Assembly (NCBI GenBank): GCA_934489895.1
Contig: CAKSST010000001.1
Coordinates: 1-64,000 of the forward strand
Origin: an uncultured Eubacteriales bacterium
GTDB taxonomy: Bacteria > Bacillota > Clostridia > Oscillospirales > Acutalibacteraceae
Length of the DNA stretch: 64,000 bases
Direction of reading: 5' to 3'
In this document: positions 33,210 to 42,550 of the stretch, piece after piece
Position numbering within the stretch: the stretch's first letter is position 1
How the letters are laid out: each line of letters begins with the position of its first letter
Position numbers and translations under genes: made by a program
The notes under the pieces: generated by a model
The model's input: the letters and a program-made list of their open reading frames with translations, nothing else
What the model was told of the DNA's origin: nothing
Database searches by the model: none

Positions 33210-33574
33210 AAAAACCCTTCTTAAATTAAAGTTAAATATTAAATAGAAAGGAAAAGATATTATAAAGAGTTTTATCCTTTACTATAATAAATATTTACAT
33301 GTTTATTTTATCACTGTAAATTAAATTTGTAAATAATTATATTACAAATTCTATATTATTTTTATGGTTTTGATGTAAAAATACAGCAGCCAAAGCGGAA
33401 TATTGCCAGATATTGCCGTTTTATTTTTTGTATTTAGTTTTCAAAAAGGCTTGGACAGATGTTGCGGTCGGGCACACTTTCGGGGTGCTTTGCGGTATTT
33501 TTTAATCAAGGTATTGAAATAAATTTGCAAAAAATGTAAAATATATTCGGTAAAAAAATACAGGAGGACTGTAA
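33210..33574. other. Divergent intergenic region, liv operon and PAP2 gene
   Basis: 365 bases, very AT-rich near livK. A TATAAT (minus strand, near 33264) with a poor -35 may serve livK. A short AATATTGCCAG-ATATTGCC direct repeat lies near 33404-33420. No named RNA motif or gene seen. Confidence 0.4.
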
Positions 33575-34498
33575 ATGCCGTTTTTATATTTATTGGAAGA
33601 TTTGCGCAATCCCGTGCTGGACTTTATATTTTCCGTAATAACGCTGTTGGGTGAAGAAACCGTATTTATGGCGGTTGGTATGATTTTTTTCTGGTGTATT
33701 GATAAGTATAAAGGCTATTATCTGCTGTGTACCGGCTTTTTGGGAACAGTTATTAATCAGTTTCTTAAAATGGTTTGCAGAGTTCCGCGCCCTTGGGTAA
33801 AAGATCCCAACTTTACAATTGTTGAGTCTGCTAAAGAAGCCGCATCGGGCTATTCTTTCCCAAGCGGCCACACCCAAACGGCATTAGCCTTGTTTGGAGG
33901 CATAGCGCGCACTTACAAAAACAAAGCTTTGCGCATTGTAATGATTGTGCTTGCCGCTTTGGTTGCCATTTCAAGAATGTATTTAGGCGTACATACTCCC
34001 GCAGATGTACTTGTTTCTGCGGCGGTTGCCACAGTTTTGATATTTGTGTTTTATCCCATTTTTAAAAAGGTGCAAAGCTCACCCAAGGTTATGTATTCGG
34101 TACTTTGTTCCTTTGCGGCAATAATGGCGGCATACCTTTGTTTTGTTAATTTTTATAAATTTCCCGATGCAGTTTATGCCGAGGATGCTGTGCATAACGT
34201 TATGTCTGCAAGAGAAAACGGTTTTACGCTTTTGGGCTGCGCTGTTGGTCTTATAGCAGTATATACGGCGGATTTAAAATGGATAAAGTTTGACACAAAG
34301 GCTGTATGGTGGGCACAGATTGTTAAAGTGGCGGTAGGTCTCATATTAGTTGTTGCCGTAAAAGAGCTGTTTCGCGCTCCGCTTGATGCAATGTTTGACG
34401 GCCATCTTATTGCACGCAGTGTACGCTATTTTTTGACGGTAATTGTCGGTGGTGTGCTGTGGCCTATGACCTTTAAGTATTTTCCCCAAAAACAATAA
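33575..34498 (+). CDS. PAP2-family membrane phosphatase
   Basis: 307 residues, about eight helices. The three phosphatase motifs are complete: KMVCRVPRP (Lys65, Arg72-Pro73), PSGH (96-99) and SRMYLGVHTPAD (133-144). It dephosphorylates lipid phosphates such as phosphatidic acid or undecaprenyl pyrophosphate at the membrane face. The length exceeds minimal PAP2 proteins by a C-terminal block of three helices. Preceded by AGGAGGA. Confidence 0.9.
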   Translation: MPFLYLLEDLRNPVLDFIFSVITLLGEETVFMAVGMIFFWCIDKYKGYYLLCTGFLGTVINQFLKMVCRVPRPWVKDPNFTIVESAKEAASGYSFPSGHTQTALALFGGIARTYKNKALRIVMIVLAALVAISRMYLGVHTPADVLVSAAVATVLIFVFYPIFKKVQSSPKVMYSVLCSFAAIMAAYLCFVNFYKFPDAVYAEDAVHNVMSARENGFTLLGCAVGLIAVYTADLKWIKFDTKAVWWAQIVKVAVGLILVVAVKELFRAPLDAMFDGHLIARSVRYFLTVIVGGVLWPMTFKYFPQKQ

Positions 34499-34580
34499 TA
34501 TGATGAACTGTCAACTAAATGCAACAGTTTAAAATATATAATCGAAACAAAATAAATTTTTGAAAACAAGAATCTTTTTG

Positions 34581-34611
34581 GCCCTGCGTTGATTATCGCA
34601 GGGCTCTTTTT
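34581..34611 (+). terminator. Terminator after the PAP2 gene
   Basis: GCCCTGCG / CGCAGGGC with an 8-nt loop followed by TCTTTTTAC. Confidence 0.85.
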
Positions 34612-34676
34612 ACATAAAAATGCAATTAATATTATATCAATTAAGGTTGAAACTATTAATAAAAGGAGTGATAAAT

Positions 34677-34958
34677 TTGAATACAAGCAATTTTGAAAGA
34701 AATACATTAGACCAAATACCTCACGCGTTACCTGATGCAAGGCGCATTGTGGGACTTGTAAAACGCAGAGGAAAGGTAACGGGCTATAAACTGTCTGATG
34801 ACAGTGTGGTATCAAAAACCGATGCCATACAGATGGCGAAGCAGGGAAAAATAAGAGGAGTTGGTATTGCTCACCGCAAAAATACTGAATATTTAAAAGC
34901 AGTACCTAACGGAACAGAAAATGATAATTTAAGCAACCTGCCGTCGATAACACAATAA
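34677..34958 (+). CDS. DUF3892 domain protein
   Basis: 93 residues from a TTG start. AAAGGAG lies 8 nt upstream, so the TTG is preferred over an upstream in-frame ATG with no site. The core IVGLVKRRGKVTGYKLSDDS, then DAIQMAKQGKIRGVGIAHRK matches the DUF3892 family of small basic proteins with unknown function. Stands alone between two terminators. Confidence 0.8.
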   Translation: MNTSNFERNTLDQIPHALPDARRIVGLVKRRGKVTGYKLSDDSVVSKTDAIQMAKQGKIRGVGIAHRKNTEYLKAVPNGTENDNLSNLPSITQ

Positions 34959-34960
34959 AA

Positions 34961-34992
34961 ACAGCCTTGAGAGCCGTAACTCTCAAGGCTGT
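34961..34992. terminator. Bidirectional terminator
   Basis: 13-bp perfect stem ACAGCCTTGAGAG / CTCTCAAGGCTGT with a 6-nt loop between the convergent DUF3892 and GH2 genes; TTTTATTG follows on the minus strand. Confidence 0.85.
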
Positions 34993-34996
34993 AAAA

Positions 34997-37249
34997 TTAT
35001 TTCTTTTTAGGCTTTTTAATTTTGTTAAGCTTTTTATTAAGAGCAAGCAAATTTTCTTTTGTGAACTCAACATCCATCATGCTGCCCATAAGTGTAAACA
35101 GACGAAGCACTGTAAATCCGCCCATCATACTCATCATTTCGGGGCCAACCTCAAATCCTGCGGCTTTTAGCTTTTTATCTTTTTTGCTGCCGCCCATAAG
35201 CTTGCCTGCAAGCTTCATAAATATTAGTTTACCTCTTACTGTTGAGAGAACGTCACTCATTTTATCATTGAGCGACAGATAGCCTTCGGGGGCCTCAATA
35301 TCAAACCAGTTGAGTATTGCACCCTTTTCTTTTAAGCGATAATCCTCATTAAAGGTATCAACTTTGCGGATTACGCTTTTATCCTTACAATCGCCTGCAA
35401 CGGCAACAAGGTTTGTTGTATCCTTGTTGGGCACATCAAAGCAGAAAAAATGCTCTGCGCTTTCTTTTTTACCCAATGAAATGCCGTTTGCAAAAAGTTC
35501 TACTTCGTGCTGGTTGGAATAAACAGTAATCTTTGTAACATCTTCAACGCGGTCAACATAACGCTTGCCGCAAAGGTGAACAAAGGGTTCGTCCGACAGC
35601 CAGGCCTTGTATGCGTAGAATGCGTCCTTCTTGTATTTACGGTCGATGGTGACAAGACCTTTGTGGTTCTGACCGTTTTCGCCGCCTTCATTACGGGCAT
35701 CTGCACCAAAGTCAAACATATTCCATACGTGTGTTGCCCACAAATATTTGCGGGTAAAGAGCTGTTTAATAAGCTCTTCGTGATAATATGCCTGATATTC
35801 TTCTGTATAGTCGCCCTGCATGGGGTCAGAGGTGTGCCAGTTGAGTGCCTCGCAGCCGTACTCAGAGCAACCGACGGGAATGTTGGGATGTGTTTTGTGA
35901 AATTTATCAAACCACGGGCCATTCATATCGGTTTCGCCGCCGTACCAGCCAAAATAATGGTTGTATGATACAACGTCGGGAATTTGCAGATATGGGTCAT
36001 CCATTTTGCACATTGAAACGGCCGCTATGGTTGTAAGACGGGTTTTATCCATTTCGTGACATAAGTTATTAAGAATACGGTGGTTTTCAAGAAGGTCATC
36101 GTCAGAGCCGCCGATGCTTATTTCGTTTGAAATACCCCAAACAACAATTGACGGATGGTTGTAGTTCTGTGTTATAAGCTCTTTCATCTGAGAAACGGTG
36201 TTTTCTCTTCCTGTAGGCATATGCTTGGAGATGTAAGGAATTTCTGCCCATATAACAAGACCGTACTCGTCGCAAAGATCATAAAAATACTGGTCGTGCT
36301 GATAGTGGGCCAGACGGATGGTGGTGGCACCCAGCTCACGGATAAGCTCCATATCTTCCTTATGGTCCTCAGGAGAGAGGGCATTACCTTTCTGCCAGCG
36401 GTCCTGATGGCGTGAAACACCGCGAAGCGGATATTCCTCACCGTTTAAGATAAATCCGTTGTCAGGGTCAATTTTAAAGGTGCGGCAACCAAAGCGGGCG
36501 CTTACATTATCAAGCACTTTGCCATCTTCAATAAGCTCAATTTTTGCGGTATAAAGGTAAGGATTTTTGCGGCCGTGCCAAAGCGTAACATTCTTTATAT
36601 CAAAAACAGCCTGTGTGTCGCTTAAGGTTACTTCGGCAACAAGGTTCCCTTTTTTATCTTCAATTACATAGCGAAGGTGTTGCGTGTCTTTTTTGTTTGT
36701 GACATAGGCTTCAATTTCAATCTTTGCGTCCTTGTCACATATTTTGGGAGTAACCTTTAAACCGGGACCGCCGTAGTAATCAAGGTCAAAATGTGAGTCG
36801 GCAACGCAGATAAGGTTAACATCTCTGTACAGACCGCCGTAGAAGGTAAAATCTGCCATCTGTGGATAAACTGTTTCATTTGCAGAGTTATCTACAACAA
36901 TTACAAGAAGGTTTTCGTCTGTGAGGGCCTCGGTAAGGTTAACGCGCCAGGTTGAATAACCGCCGTCGTGATGGGCAAGATGCTTTGAGTTAAGATATAC
37001 ATCAGCAGAAGAGTTTGCGCCGCGTATTTCAAGATAATACTGTGCAGCTTTTGGCAGGTCTGCCTTTTTAAAGCTTTTTACATAATATCCTTTGCCGCGA
37101 TAATAGTCATTACCGCCGTCCTGACCGTCTATGGCGTTCCAGGAGTGCGGCAGGCTTAGCTGTTCATAACCTTCAGGAAGTGAAACGGGTATTTCAGCAG
37201 CCTGTTTGGAAAATGCCCAGTGGGCATTAATATTGATAATTTTTCTCAT
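34997..37249 (-). CDS. Glycoside hydrolase family 2 (beta-galactosidase/beta-glucuronidase type)
   Basis: 750 residues: a sugar-binding jelly roll (about 40-155), an Ig-like domain (165-260) and a TIM barrel (265-560). The acid/base motif is WGISNE (Glu376) and the nucleophile is GCSEYG (Glu463). NHKG at 528-531 fits the N-x-K-G motif associated with glucuronate recognition, but galactosidases can also show NDKG-type sequences. A C-terminal helical tail (about 660-750, Met/Lys-rich) matches no domain I know. There is no signal peptide, so it is intracellular. The start has GAGGATATCT before it. The sugar comes in through the adjacent GPH symporter. Confidence 0.88.
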   Translation of the reverse strand: MRKIININAHWAFSKQAAEIPVSLPEGYEQLSLPHSWNAIDGQDGGNDYYRGKGYYVKSFKKADLPKAAQYYLEIRGANSSADVYLNSKHLAHHDGGYSTWRVNLTEALTDENLLVIVVDNSANETVYPQMADFTFYGGLYRDVNLICVADSHFDLDYYGGPGLKVTPKICDKDAKIEIEAYVTNKKDTQHLRYVIEDKKGNLVAEVTLSDTQAVFDIKNVTLWHGRKNPYLYTAKIELIEDGKVLDNVSARFGCRTFKIDPDNGFILNGEEYPLRGVSRHQDRWQKGNALSPEDHKEDMELIRELGATTIRLAHYQHDQYFYDLCDEYGLVIWAEIPYISKHMPTGRENTVSQMKELITQNYNHPSIVVWGISNEISIGGSDDDLLENHRILNNLCHEMDKTRLTTIAAVSMCKMDDPYLQIPDVVSYNHYFGWYGGETDMNGPWFDKFHKTHPNIPVGCSEYGCEALNWHTSDPMQGDYTEEYQAYYHEELIKQLFTRKYLWATHVWNMFDFGADARNEGGENGQNHKGLVTIDRKYKKDAFYAYKAWLSDEPFVHLCGKRYVDRVEDVTKITVYSNQHEVELFANGISLGKKESAEHFFCFDVPNKDTTNLVAVAGDCKDKSVIRKVDTFNEDYRLKEKGAILNWFDIEAPEGYLSLNDKMSDVLSTVRGKLIFMKLAGKLMGGSKKDKKLKAAGFEVGPEMMSMMGGFTVLRLFTLMGSMMDVEFTKENLLALNKKLNKIKKPKKK

Positions 37250-37374
37250 AGATATCCTCCGTAAAGAATGTAAAAACAATTATACATTATATTGTGGTTT
37301 AAAGTTTAAATAACTTTTGAATTACAAACGTCCGGTTTCATAAAAACAATCGGATGTTTTCGGCTTTTTGTGTT

Positions 37375-38760
37375 TTAAGCGTCGCGTCCGAGCTCTTTGT
37401 TCATCTGAGCAAGGGCTTTCTTATCAAGGTTGTAGATTAAGCTCAAGCCTACAAACTGCACTACTGAACTAAACAGGTAAAGACCGGCAACCAAATAACG
37501 CATATTGAGAGCAACTTCAGCAGTCTGATGGCCTTCATTTGCACCTATATAACCGAGAGCAACCATTACAACAAGAGCAAGTGCGGGGCCAAGACCCTGC
37601 GCAAGTTTACGGAAGAAGGAATGTAATGCGTAAACAGTACCTTCTTTACGTGTGCCTACTTTCCACTCGTTATAGTCAATAGCATCGCCCATCATGGCCC
37701 AGCAAACTGTTGAGTAAATACCAATACCAAGTGAGTTTACAAGCTGACAGATAATGTATATCAGCATACCTTGATTATCAGGTGTAATGGGAAGCACAAG
37801 CATAAGAGTACAAGCAATCATTGAGCATATAGCACCAAAGGTAGAAATCTCTTTTTTTCCGTATTTTATAACCATCTTACGTGCCAAAGGAGTAAAAGCA
37901 ATAATGGGTATCATAGAAAATACCTGAACAACGCCTGAAACCTTTGCGTTATGAAAGTATGACTGGAACAAAACGGTAACAGCAGCTGTGCCGCCCTGCA
38001 TGCCAAGAAACATACCCATTGCGGCAATAGTTGCACCCATAGCTGGACGGTTTTTAAGGAAGTTGCCCATAGCTTTAAGAATATTGAACTTAGGAGTATC
38101 TTCAAGTTTAATGTCAACGTTTTCGCGTATTTCTGTATTACAAATCATAAATTGGAAGCATAAAAAGCCTAAAACACCCATTATAAGTGCAGCGATAAAT
38201 ACATTTTCACCTATAAGGTTATCTTCTTTATCGTAAATGACAAAGGGCAGAACTGCCATAGGAAGCATATTACCAACCATTGATCCTACAGAGCGCCAAG
38301 CTGAAAGTGAAGCGCGGTCGGCGGTATTGCTTGAAATAAGCGAAAGCAGTGAGCTGTAGGGAACATTTGCTACAGTATAGAAAGCATCCCAGATAACATA
38401 ACCTGCTATAAAAATTACAATCTGCGCCCACAGAGGTGCGTTGGGTACAGGGATAAAGCATAGCGCGCCGCCTATAATAAGGCCGATAGATCCTGTCCAA
38501 ATATAAGACAGGAACTTGTTGCGTTTATATGTGCGTTTGTCAGCGTCAATAATTGAGCCGATGAGCGGGTCATTGATAGCATCCCATACCTGTACAACAA
38601 CAAGTAACAGTGAATACCAGAGCTCCAGCTTCATAAACTGTGTCCAGAAAATCATCATGGTGCCTTTAAGCGCAAAGCTCATATTGCAGCCAAGATCACC
38701 TGCGGCATAAGCAATACAGTCACGTATGCCAAAGGGGCGAAGCTTGCGAGTGTTTTCCAT
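37375..38760 (-). CDS. GPH-family sugar:cation symporter (MFS)
   Basis: 461 residues, twelve helices. KLRPFGIRDCIAYAAGDLGC at the N-terminus and the DAINDPLIGSIID motif place it with glycoside-pentoside-hexuronide symporters such as MelB and UidB. The start is taken as the ATG at 38760; a TTG two codons earlier has similar spacing to GAGGAAGG. It lies upstream of and in line with the GH2 gene, so the pair likely imports and cleaves a beta-galactoside or beta-glucuronide. Confidence 0.88.
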   Translation of the reverse strand: MENTRKLRPFGIRDCIAYAAGDLGCNMSFALKGTMMIFWTQFMKLELWYSLLLVVVQVWDAINDPLIGSIIDADKRTYKRNKFLSYIWTGSIGLIIGGALCFIPVPNAPLWAQIVIFIAGYVIWDAFYTVANVPYSSLLSLISSNTADRASLSAWRSVGSMVGNMLPMAVLPFVIYDKEDNLIGENVFIAALIMGVLGFLCFQFMICNTEIRENVDIKLEDTPKFNILKAMGNFLKNRPAMGATIAAMGMFLGMQGGTAAVTVLFQSYFHNAKVSGVVQVFSMIPIIAFTPLARKMVIKYGKKEISTFGAICSMIACTLMLVLPITPDNQGMLIYIICQLVNSLGIGIYSTVCWAMMGDAIDYNEWKVGTRKEGTVYALHSFFRKLAQGLGPALALVVMVALGYIGANEGHQTAEVALNMRYLVAGLYLFSSVVQFVGLSLIYNLDKKALAQMNKELGRDA

Positions 38761-38766
38761 AAACAA

Positions 38767-39073
38767 CTAACCTTCCTCAATCGTATTGAATTATGTTATT
38801 TAGTTTACCACATATAGCATTAGTATATTTATTATTGCTGTAAGACTTTGTATAGCAATAGTATGTTTTTATATGTTTTAGCTTTTTATGACATTTTGAG
38901 TTAAAAAGTAATGAAATGCAGTGAAATATATAGCTTTTATAGTTTATTATTCCCTTAATTTAAGAAAAAGCCATATTTTTGCACAGCTTCTCTATATTCT
39001 AAATGGTGTTATCGCATATCCTTTATAATAGATATTTTGAATTCTGCACTAAAACTTTTATGTTTTGTTTCTT
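38767..39073. other. Intergenic region upstream of the GPH symporter
   Basis: AT-rich, no gene. It must contain the promoter of the symporter-GH2 unit; no clear catabolite-response or repressor operator was recognised. Confidence 0.4.
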
Positions 39074-39135
39074 TTCCATAAAAAATATGCACCTCAAAAA
39101 GTGTCTAACTTTTGGGGTGCATATTTTTTATGGAA
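39074..39135. repeat. Long near-perfect palindrome, terminator-like
   Basis: TTCCATAAAAAATATGCACC (39074-39093) pairs with its complement ending at 39135. The stem continues through CAAAAAGT / ACTTTTGG with a small offset around a short loop. T6 tracts on both sides would make it a bidirectional terminator for pnuC. The central GCACCTCAAAAAGTGTCTAA / TTTTGGGGTGC sequence also resembles terminal repeats of IS3-type elements. Confidence 0.65.
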
Positions 39136-39164
39136 GTGTCTCCGTTCTGTCGCTTTTTGTTTAT

Positions 39165-39911
39165 TCAATTTGCTGTTTTGCTTTTTTTGATGTAAAGATA
39201 CCATTTAACTATACCGTAAACAGTGTTTACAAGCATAGCAACTTCGCCTATAAGCAGTATGTAAGCGCCTGCTGAGATATCCATAATAAGATAGATAACG
39301 GTGGTTATTAGCCATGCTATCCATTGCTCACTGTAACGGAGCAGCAGCAGTATGCCGTTTGCCATACCTACAGCCGACGCAAATGCGTCAAGGTATGTAT
39401 CGGATGCACCGGGTACAAACTGTAAAAGTTTGCCGACAACAATACCAAACACACAAATACCTGCTACAACAAGTGCGGTCTGCCAGGGCTTCAAGCACTT
39501 GACCTCGGTTAAGTTTTCATCCTCAAGGTCAGGGTGCTTATCCCAACGAATAAAGCTGATAACGTCTATAACCATCCAAAATAACATTATCGTGAAAGCA
39601 ATCGCGTACCATTTGAAATACAGGCATATAACAAGCTCGGGTATTTCAATAAGGAAAAAGTCGATAGCAAAGTTCCATTTGCTTTGCTTGGAAATAAGCA
39701 GCTCACAAAGCGGGTTTGAAATAACGCTGACTATTGAGCAGATAATCAAAAATATTGATTTCATATATTCTTCATCTAACATCTGGTTAGGGAAGAAAAT
39801 AACAAAACCTACGGTTAACAGCACAACGGATGCAAGGAATATTTTCTGATACAATGTGAATGATCTTAAAAAGCTTTTAAAGCGGGATGTTTTATCTATA
39901 GCGGTGGACAT
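39165..39911 (-). CDS. pnuC: Nicotinamide riboside/mononucleotide transporter PnuC
   Basis: 248 residues, seven to eight helices. The C-terminal half has RYSEQWIAWLITTVIYL and the family end VNTVYGIVKWYLYIKK. It takes up ribosylnicotinamide as an NAD precursor by facilitated diffusion. The gene lies 3 nt after an amidohydrolase gene; no NAD or other riboswitch is visible ahead of the pair. Confidence 0.88.
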   Translation of the reverse strand: MSTAIDKTSRFKSFLRSFTLYQKIFLASVVLLTVGFVIFFPNQMLDEEYMKSIFLIICSIVSVISNPLCELLISKQSKWNFAIDFFLIEIPELVICLYFKWYAIAFTIMLFWMVIDVISFIRWDKHPDLEDENLTEVKCLKPWQTALVVAGICVFGIVVGKLLQFVPGASDTYLDAFASAVGMANGILLLLRYSEQWIAWLITTVIYLIMDISAGAYILLIGEVAMLVNTVYGIVKWYLYIKKSKTAN

Positions 39912-39914
39912 ATT

Positions 39915-40730
39915 TTAACTCCTTTTAGAAATATAATCTTTTATTTTCGGGAAAGCTCTGAGCGCATTGTTAATGTATATATCCTCAAACTGCTCAGGCA
40001 TAAATAATTTTAAAATGGTATAATCGTACTCATCAACAGCCGATAAATTTATAGGTGGGCAAAAATCCGTACCGTACAAAATCTGCTTATATGTATCGGG
40101 GTATAGGTTTATTGCCTTTGCAAAGGTATCAATTGCCCAGTCCATATCAGCGCCCTCGTGCGTGCCCGGTTCGTAAGCACCCGAAAAATCGGTAAACATA
40201 TTGGATACCCCGTGTATAATATTGATGCATTCGTCATAGCGCGGGTCATCCATATGAGCTACCACAAAATTAACATTGGGAAACTGTAATGCAACATTTT
40301 TAACATATATTGCATTTGAACCTTCCATATCATTGTCGGTAGGCAGTACGAGTGAGCAAGAGCCTGTATGGTATGTAACTGTCAAACGGTGTTTGCTTGC
40401 AAACTCATAAATTGGATACATTCGCTCATCGTCTGCTCGGCCTTTCTGATAAGTTAAGAAAATTTTCAGTCCTACAATACGGTTATTTGGCAATAAAGCT
40501 TCAACAGTGTTAAGCTGTTCGTTTATATCGGCTTTAATATCTATTGCGGGGCACAAAAAAAGGCGCTCATCACCCATAACAGTATCAAAAGCAGTGCAGG
40601 GTGGGGCGTTTGAGTTGAATTCACTTATAAAGTCCAAAACAACAGCATAGCCGAATGTTTTGGCAAAATATTCGTTTTTTATGCTGTCATTAACTATATG
40701 TGTATGACAGTCAATTTTGTTTTCAATCAT
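39915..40730 (-). CDS. Amidohydrolase-family protein (Amidohydro_2)
   Basis: 271 residues. The metal motif DCHTH is near the N-terminus, HTGSC and VVAHMDDPR supply later ligands, and LYGTDFCPP gives the final Asp. These enzymes hydrolyse or decarboxylate cyclic and aromatic acids; the substrate is not predictable. The start at 40730 (MIENKIDCH) is taken for domain fit; a longer in-frame reading runs across an AT-rich promoter-like region. Linked to pnuC with a 3-nt gap. Confidence 0.78.
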   Translation of the reverse strand: MIENKIDCHTHIVNDSIKNEYFAKTFGYAVVLDFISEFNSNAPPCTAFDTVMGDERLFLCPAIDIKADINEQLNTVEALLPNNRIVGLKIFLTYQKGRADDERMYPIYEFASKHRLTVTYHTGSCSLVLPTDNDMEGSNAIYVKNVALQFPNVNFVVAHMDDPRYDECINIIHGVSNMFTDFSGAYEPGTHEGADMDWAIDTFAKAINLYPDTYKQILYGTDFCPPINLSAVDEYDYTILKLFMPEQFEDIYINNALRAFPKIKDYISKRS

Positions 40731-40780
40731 AAAAACACCTACTGCGGTAAAGTGTACCATATAATATACCATATGTAAAT

Positions 40781-40816
40781 AAAAATACAGTCTGCTTAAA
40801 AGCAGACTGTATTTTT
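40781..40816. terminator. Bidirectional 16-bp hairpin terminator
   Basis: AAAAATACAGTCTGCT / AGCAGACTGTATTTTT with a 4-nt loop, directly after the ATPase stop. It separates the ABC importer operon from the amidohydrolase-pnuC pair. Confidence 0.9.
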
Positions 40817-40826
40817 TGTTATAGTT

Positions 40827-41621
40827 TTATGAAAGAATTGTACGGTCGTTTGCAAACTCTTTACCGCTTGCTCGGTTGAACATATTAAGTAGGTCTTCAA
40901 CCGTAAGCTTCTTTTTTTCTTCGCCGCTTACATCTATTATGATTTTACCCTCATGGAGCATAATAAGGCGATTTCCGTGTGTTATGGCGTCTTTCATATT
41001 GTGAGTTATCATAAGGGTTGTAAGCTTGTCTGCGTTAACAATTTTGTTTGTAATCTCCAAAACCTTTGCGGCGGTTTTGGGGTCAAGAGCTGCAGTGTGC
41101 TCGTCAAGTAACAGCAATTTTGGGCGCTGTATTGAAGCCATTAAAAGTGTAACCGCCTGACGCTGACCGCCTGAAAGCAAGCCGACCTTTGAAGAAAGTC
41201 TTGTTTCGAGACCTAAATCAAGCTGGGCAAGTAACTCGGAGTAATTATTACGCTCAGCAGCGGAGATACCCCAACGCAAACCGCGCTTTTTACCTCGGCG
41301 TTTTGCAAGCGCGAGATTTTCGTCAATCTGCATATCAGCGGCAGTACCCATCATTGGATCCTGAAAAACACGGCCTAAAAAGCTTGCGCGTTTATATTCA
41401 GGCATATTTGTTACATCAACATCGTCAATGACAATGTTACCGCAGTCGGGCTTCCATACGCCTGCAATGGCATTCAGCAGGGTGGACTTACCCGCGCCGT
41501 TACCGCCTATAACCGTAACAAAGTCACCGTCGTTGATGGTAAGACTTAAGTCGTTAAGAGCGACCTTTTCGTTAACTGTACCTATGTTAAAGGTTTTGGT
41601 TATGTTTTTAATTTCAAGCAT
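40827..41621 (-). CDS. ABC transporter ATP-binding protein (partner of a TrpX-type binding protein)
   Basis: 264 residues. Walker A GGNGAGKSTLLN, signature LLSGGQRQAVTLLMA, Walker B LLLLDEHTAALDP. 'DEHTAALDP' in place of DEPT is the form seen in ATPases paired with ABC_sub_bind proteins. It lies 8 nt after the permease gene. Confidence 0.9.
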   Translation of the reverse strand: MLEIKNITKTFNIGTVNEKVALNDLSLTINDGDFVTVIGGNGAGKSTLLNAIAGVWKPDCGNIVIDDVDVTNMPEYKRASFLGRVFQDPMMGTAADMQIDENLALAKRRGKKRGLRWGISAAERNNYSELLAQLDLGLETRLSSKVGLLSGGQRQAVTLLMASIQRPKLLLLDEHTAALDPKTAAKVLEITNKIVNADKLTTLMITHNMKDAITHGNRLIMLHEGKIIIDVSGEEKKKLTVEDLLNMFNRASGKEFANDRTILS

Positions 41622-41628
41622 TGTTCAG

Positions 41629-42525
41629 TTACGCTCCTTTCCTTGACTTTTGGAAATATTTTTTATTCCAGTAAGGCAGGGCAAGGAAGATGGCAACAAC
41701 AACTGCTGAAAGCATCTTGAGTAAGTCGGCATCAAGACCCATAAATATAACGGTTTGATAAACAAAGAAGTAAATAACACCGCCTATAATAACTCCTGCA
41801 AGTTTTACGGCAAAATTCTTTGATATTTTGGAAGTAACAGCTTCACCGATAATTACTGCGGCAAGGCCAATAACGATAGCGCCGCGTCCCATATTGATGT
41901 CAGCATTACCGCTGTACTGTGCTAAAAGCGCGCCGGATAACGCAACAATACCATTGGAAATTACAAGTGCAAGTGTTTTAGTTTTTTCGGTGTTAATGCC
42001 TTGTGCGCGGCTCATACGCAGGTTGTTACCTGTTGCGCGTAAGGAAGCTCCAAGCTCGGTTCCGAAGAACCAGTAAAGCAGGGCTACAAGCACCGCGCCA
42101 AAGAACACAAGTGTTAGTATGGTATTCCATATATGACTGGGCATAGAGGTTACAAGCAGGTCGTAATTGCGTATCGAAAGAGCAATGTTTGCCTTACCCA
42201 TAATTTTAAGGTTTGCTGACCACAGCATAAGCTGTGTCAATATACCTGCAAGAATAGCGGGTATGCCCATAAAAGTATGCAAAATACCGGTTACAAAGCC
42301 GCAAAGCATGCCTGCAATAATTGCACACAATATAGAAAGCCAGATGTTTACACCGTTTGTTATAAGAATGGTACAAACAGCTGCACCTGTACAGATTGAA
42401 CCGTCAACAGTCAAGTCTGCAATATCAAGAATTTTGTAAGTGATATAAACGCCTACAGCCATAATGCCCCAGATGATACCCTGAGAGGCAGCACCGGGTA
42501 AGGCGTTAAGCCAGTTAGTTAACAT
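41629..42525 (-). CDS. ABC transporter permease (BPD_transp_2 type)
   Basis: 298 residues, eight to nine helices, LivH/RbsC-like fold. DLTVDGSICTGAAVCTILI and RATGNNLRMSRAQGINTEKT match permeases found with ABC_sub_bind lipoproteins. Middle gene of the three-gene importer. Confidence 0.88.
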   Translation of the reverse strand: MLTNWLNALPGAASQGIIWGIMAVGVYITYKILDIADLTVDGSICTGAAVCTILITNGVNIWLSILCAIIAGMLCGFVTGILHTFMGIPAILAGILTQLMLWSANLKIMGKANIALSIRNYDLLVTSMPSHIWNTILTLVFFGAVLVALLYWFFGTELGASLRATGNNLRMSRAQGINTEKTKTLALVISNGIVALSGALLAQYSGNADINMGRGAIVIGLAAVIIGEAVTSKISKNFAVKLAGVIIGGVIYFFVYQTVIFMGLDADLLKMLSAVVVAIFLALPYWNKKYFQKSRKGA

Positions 42526-42550
42526 TAGATAAGGTTCTCCGTTTTATGTA

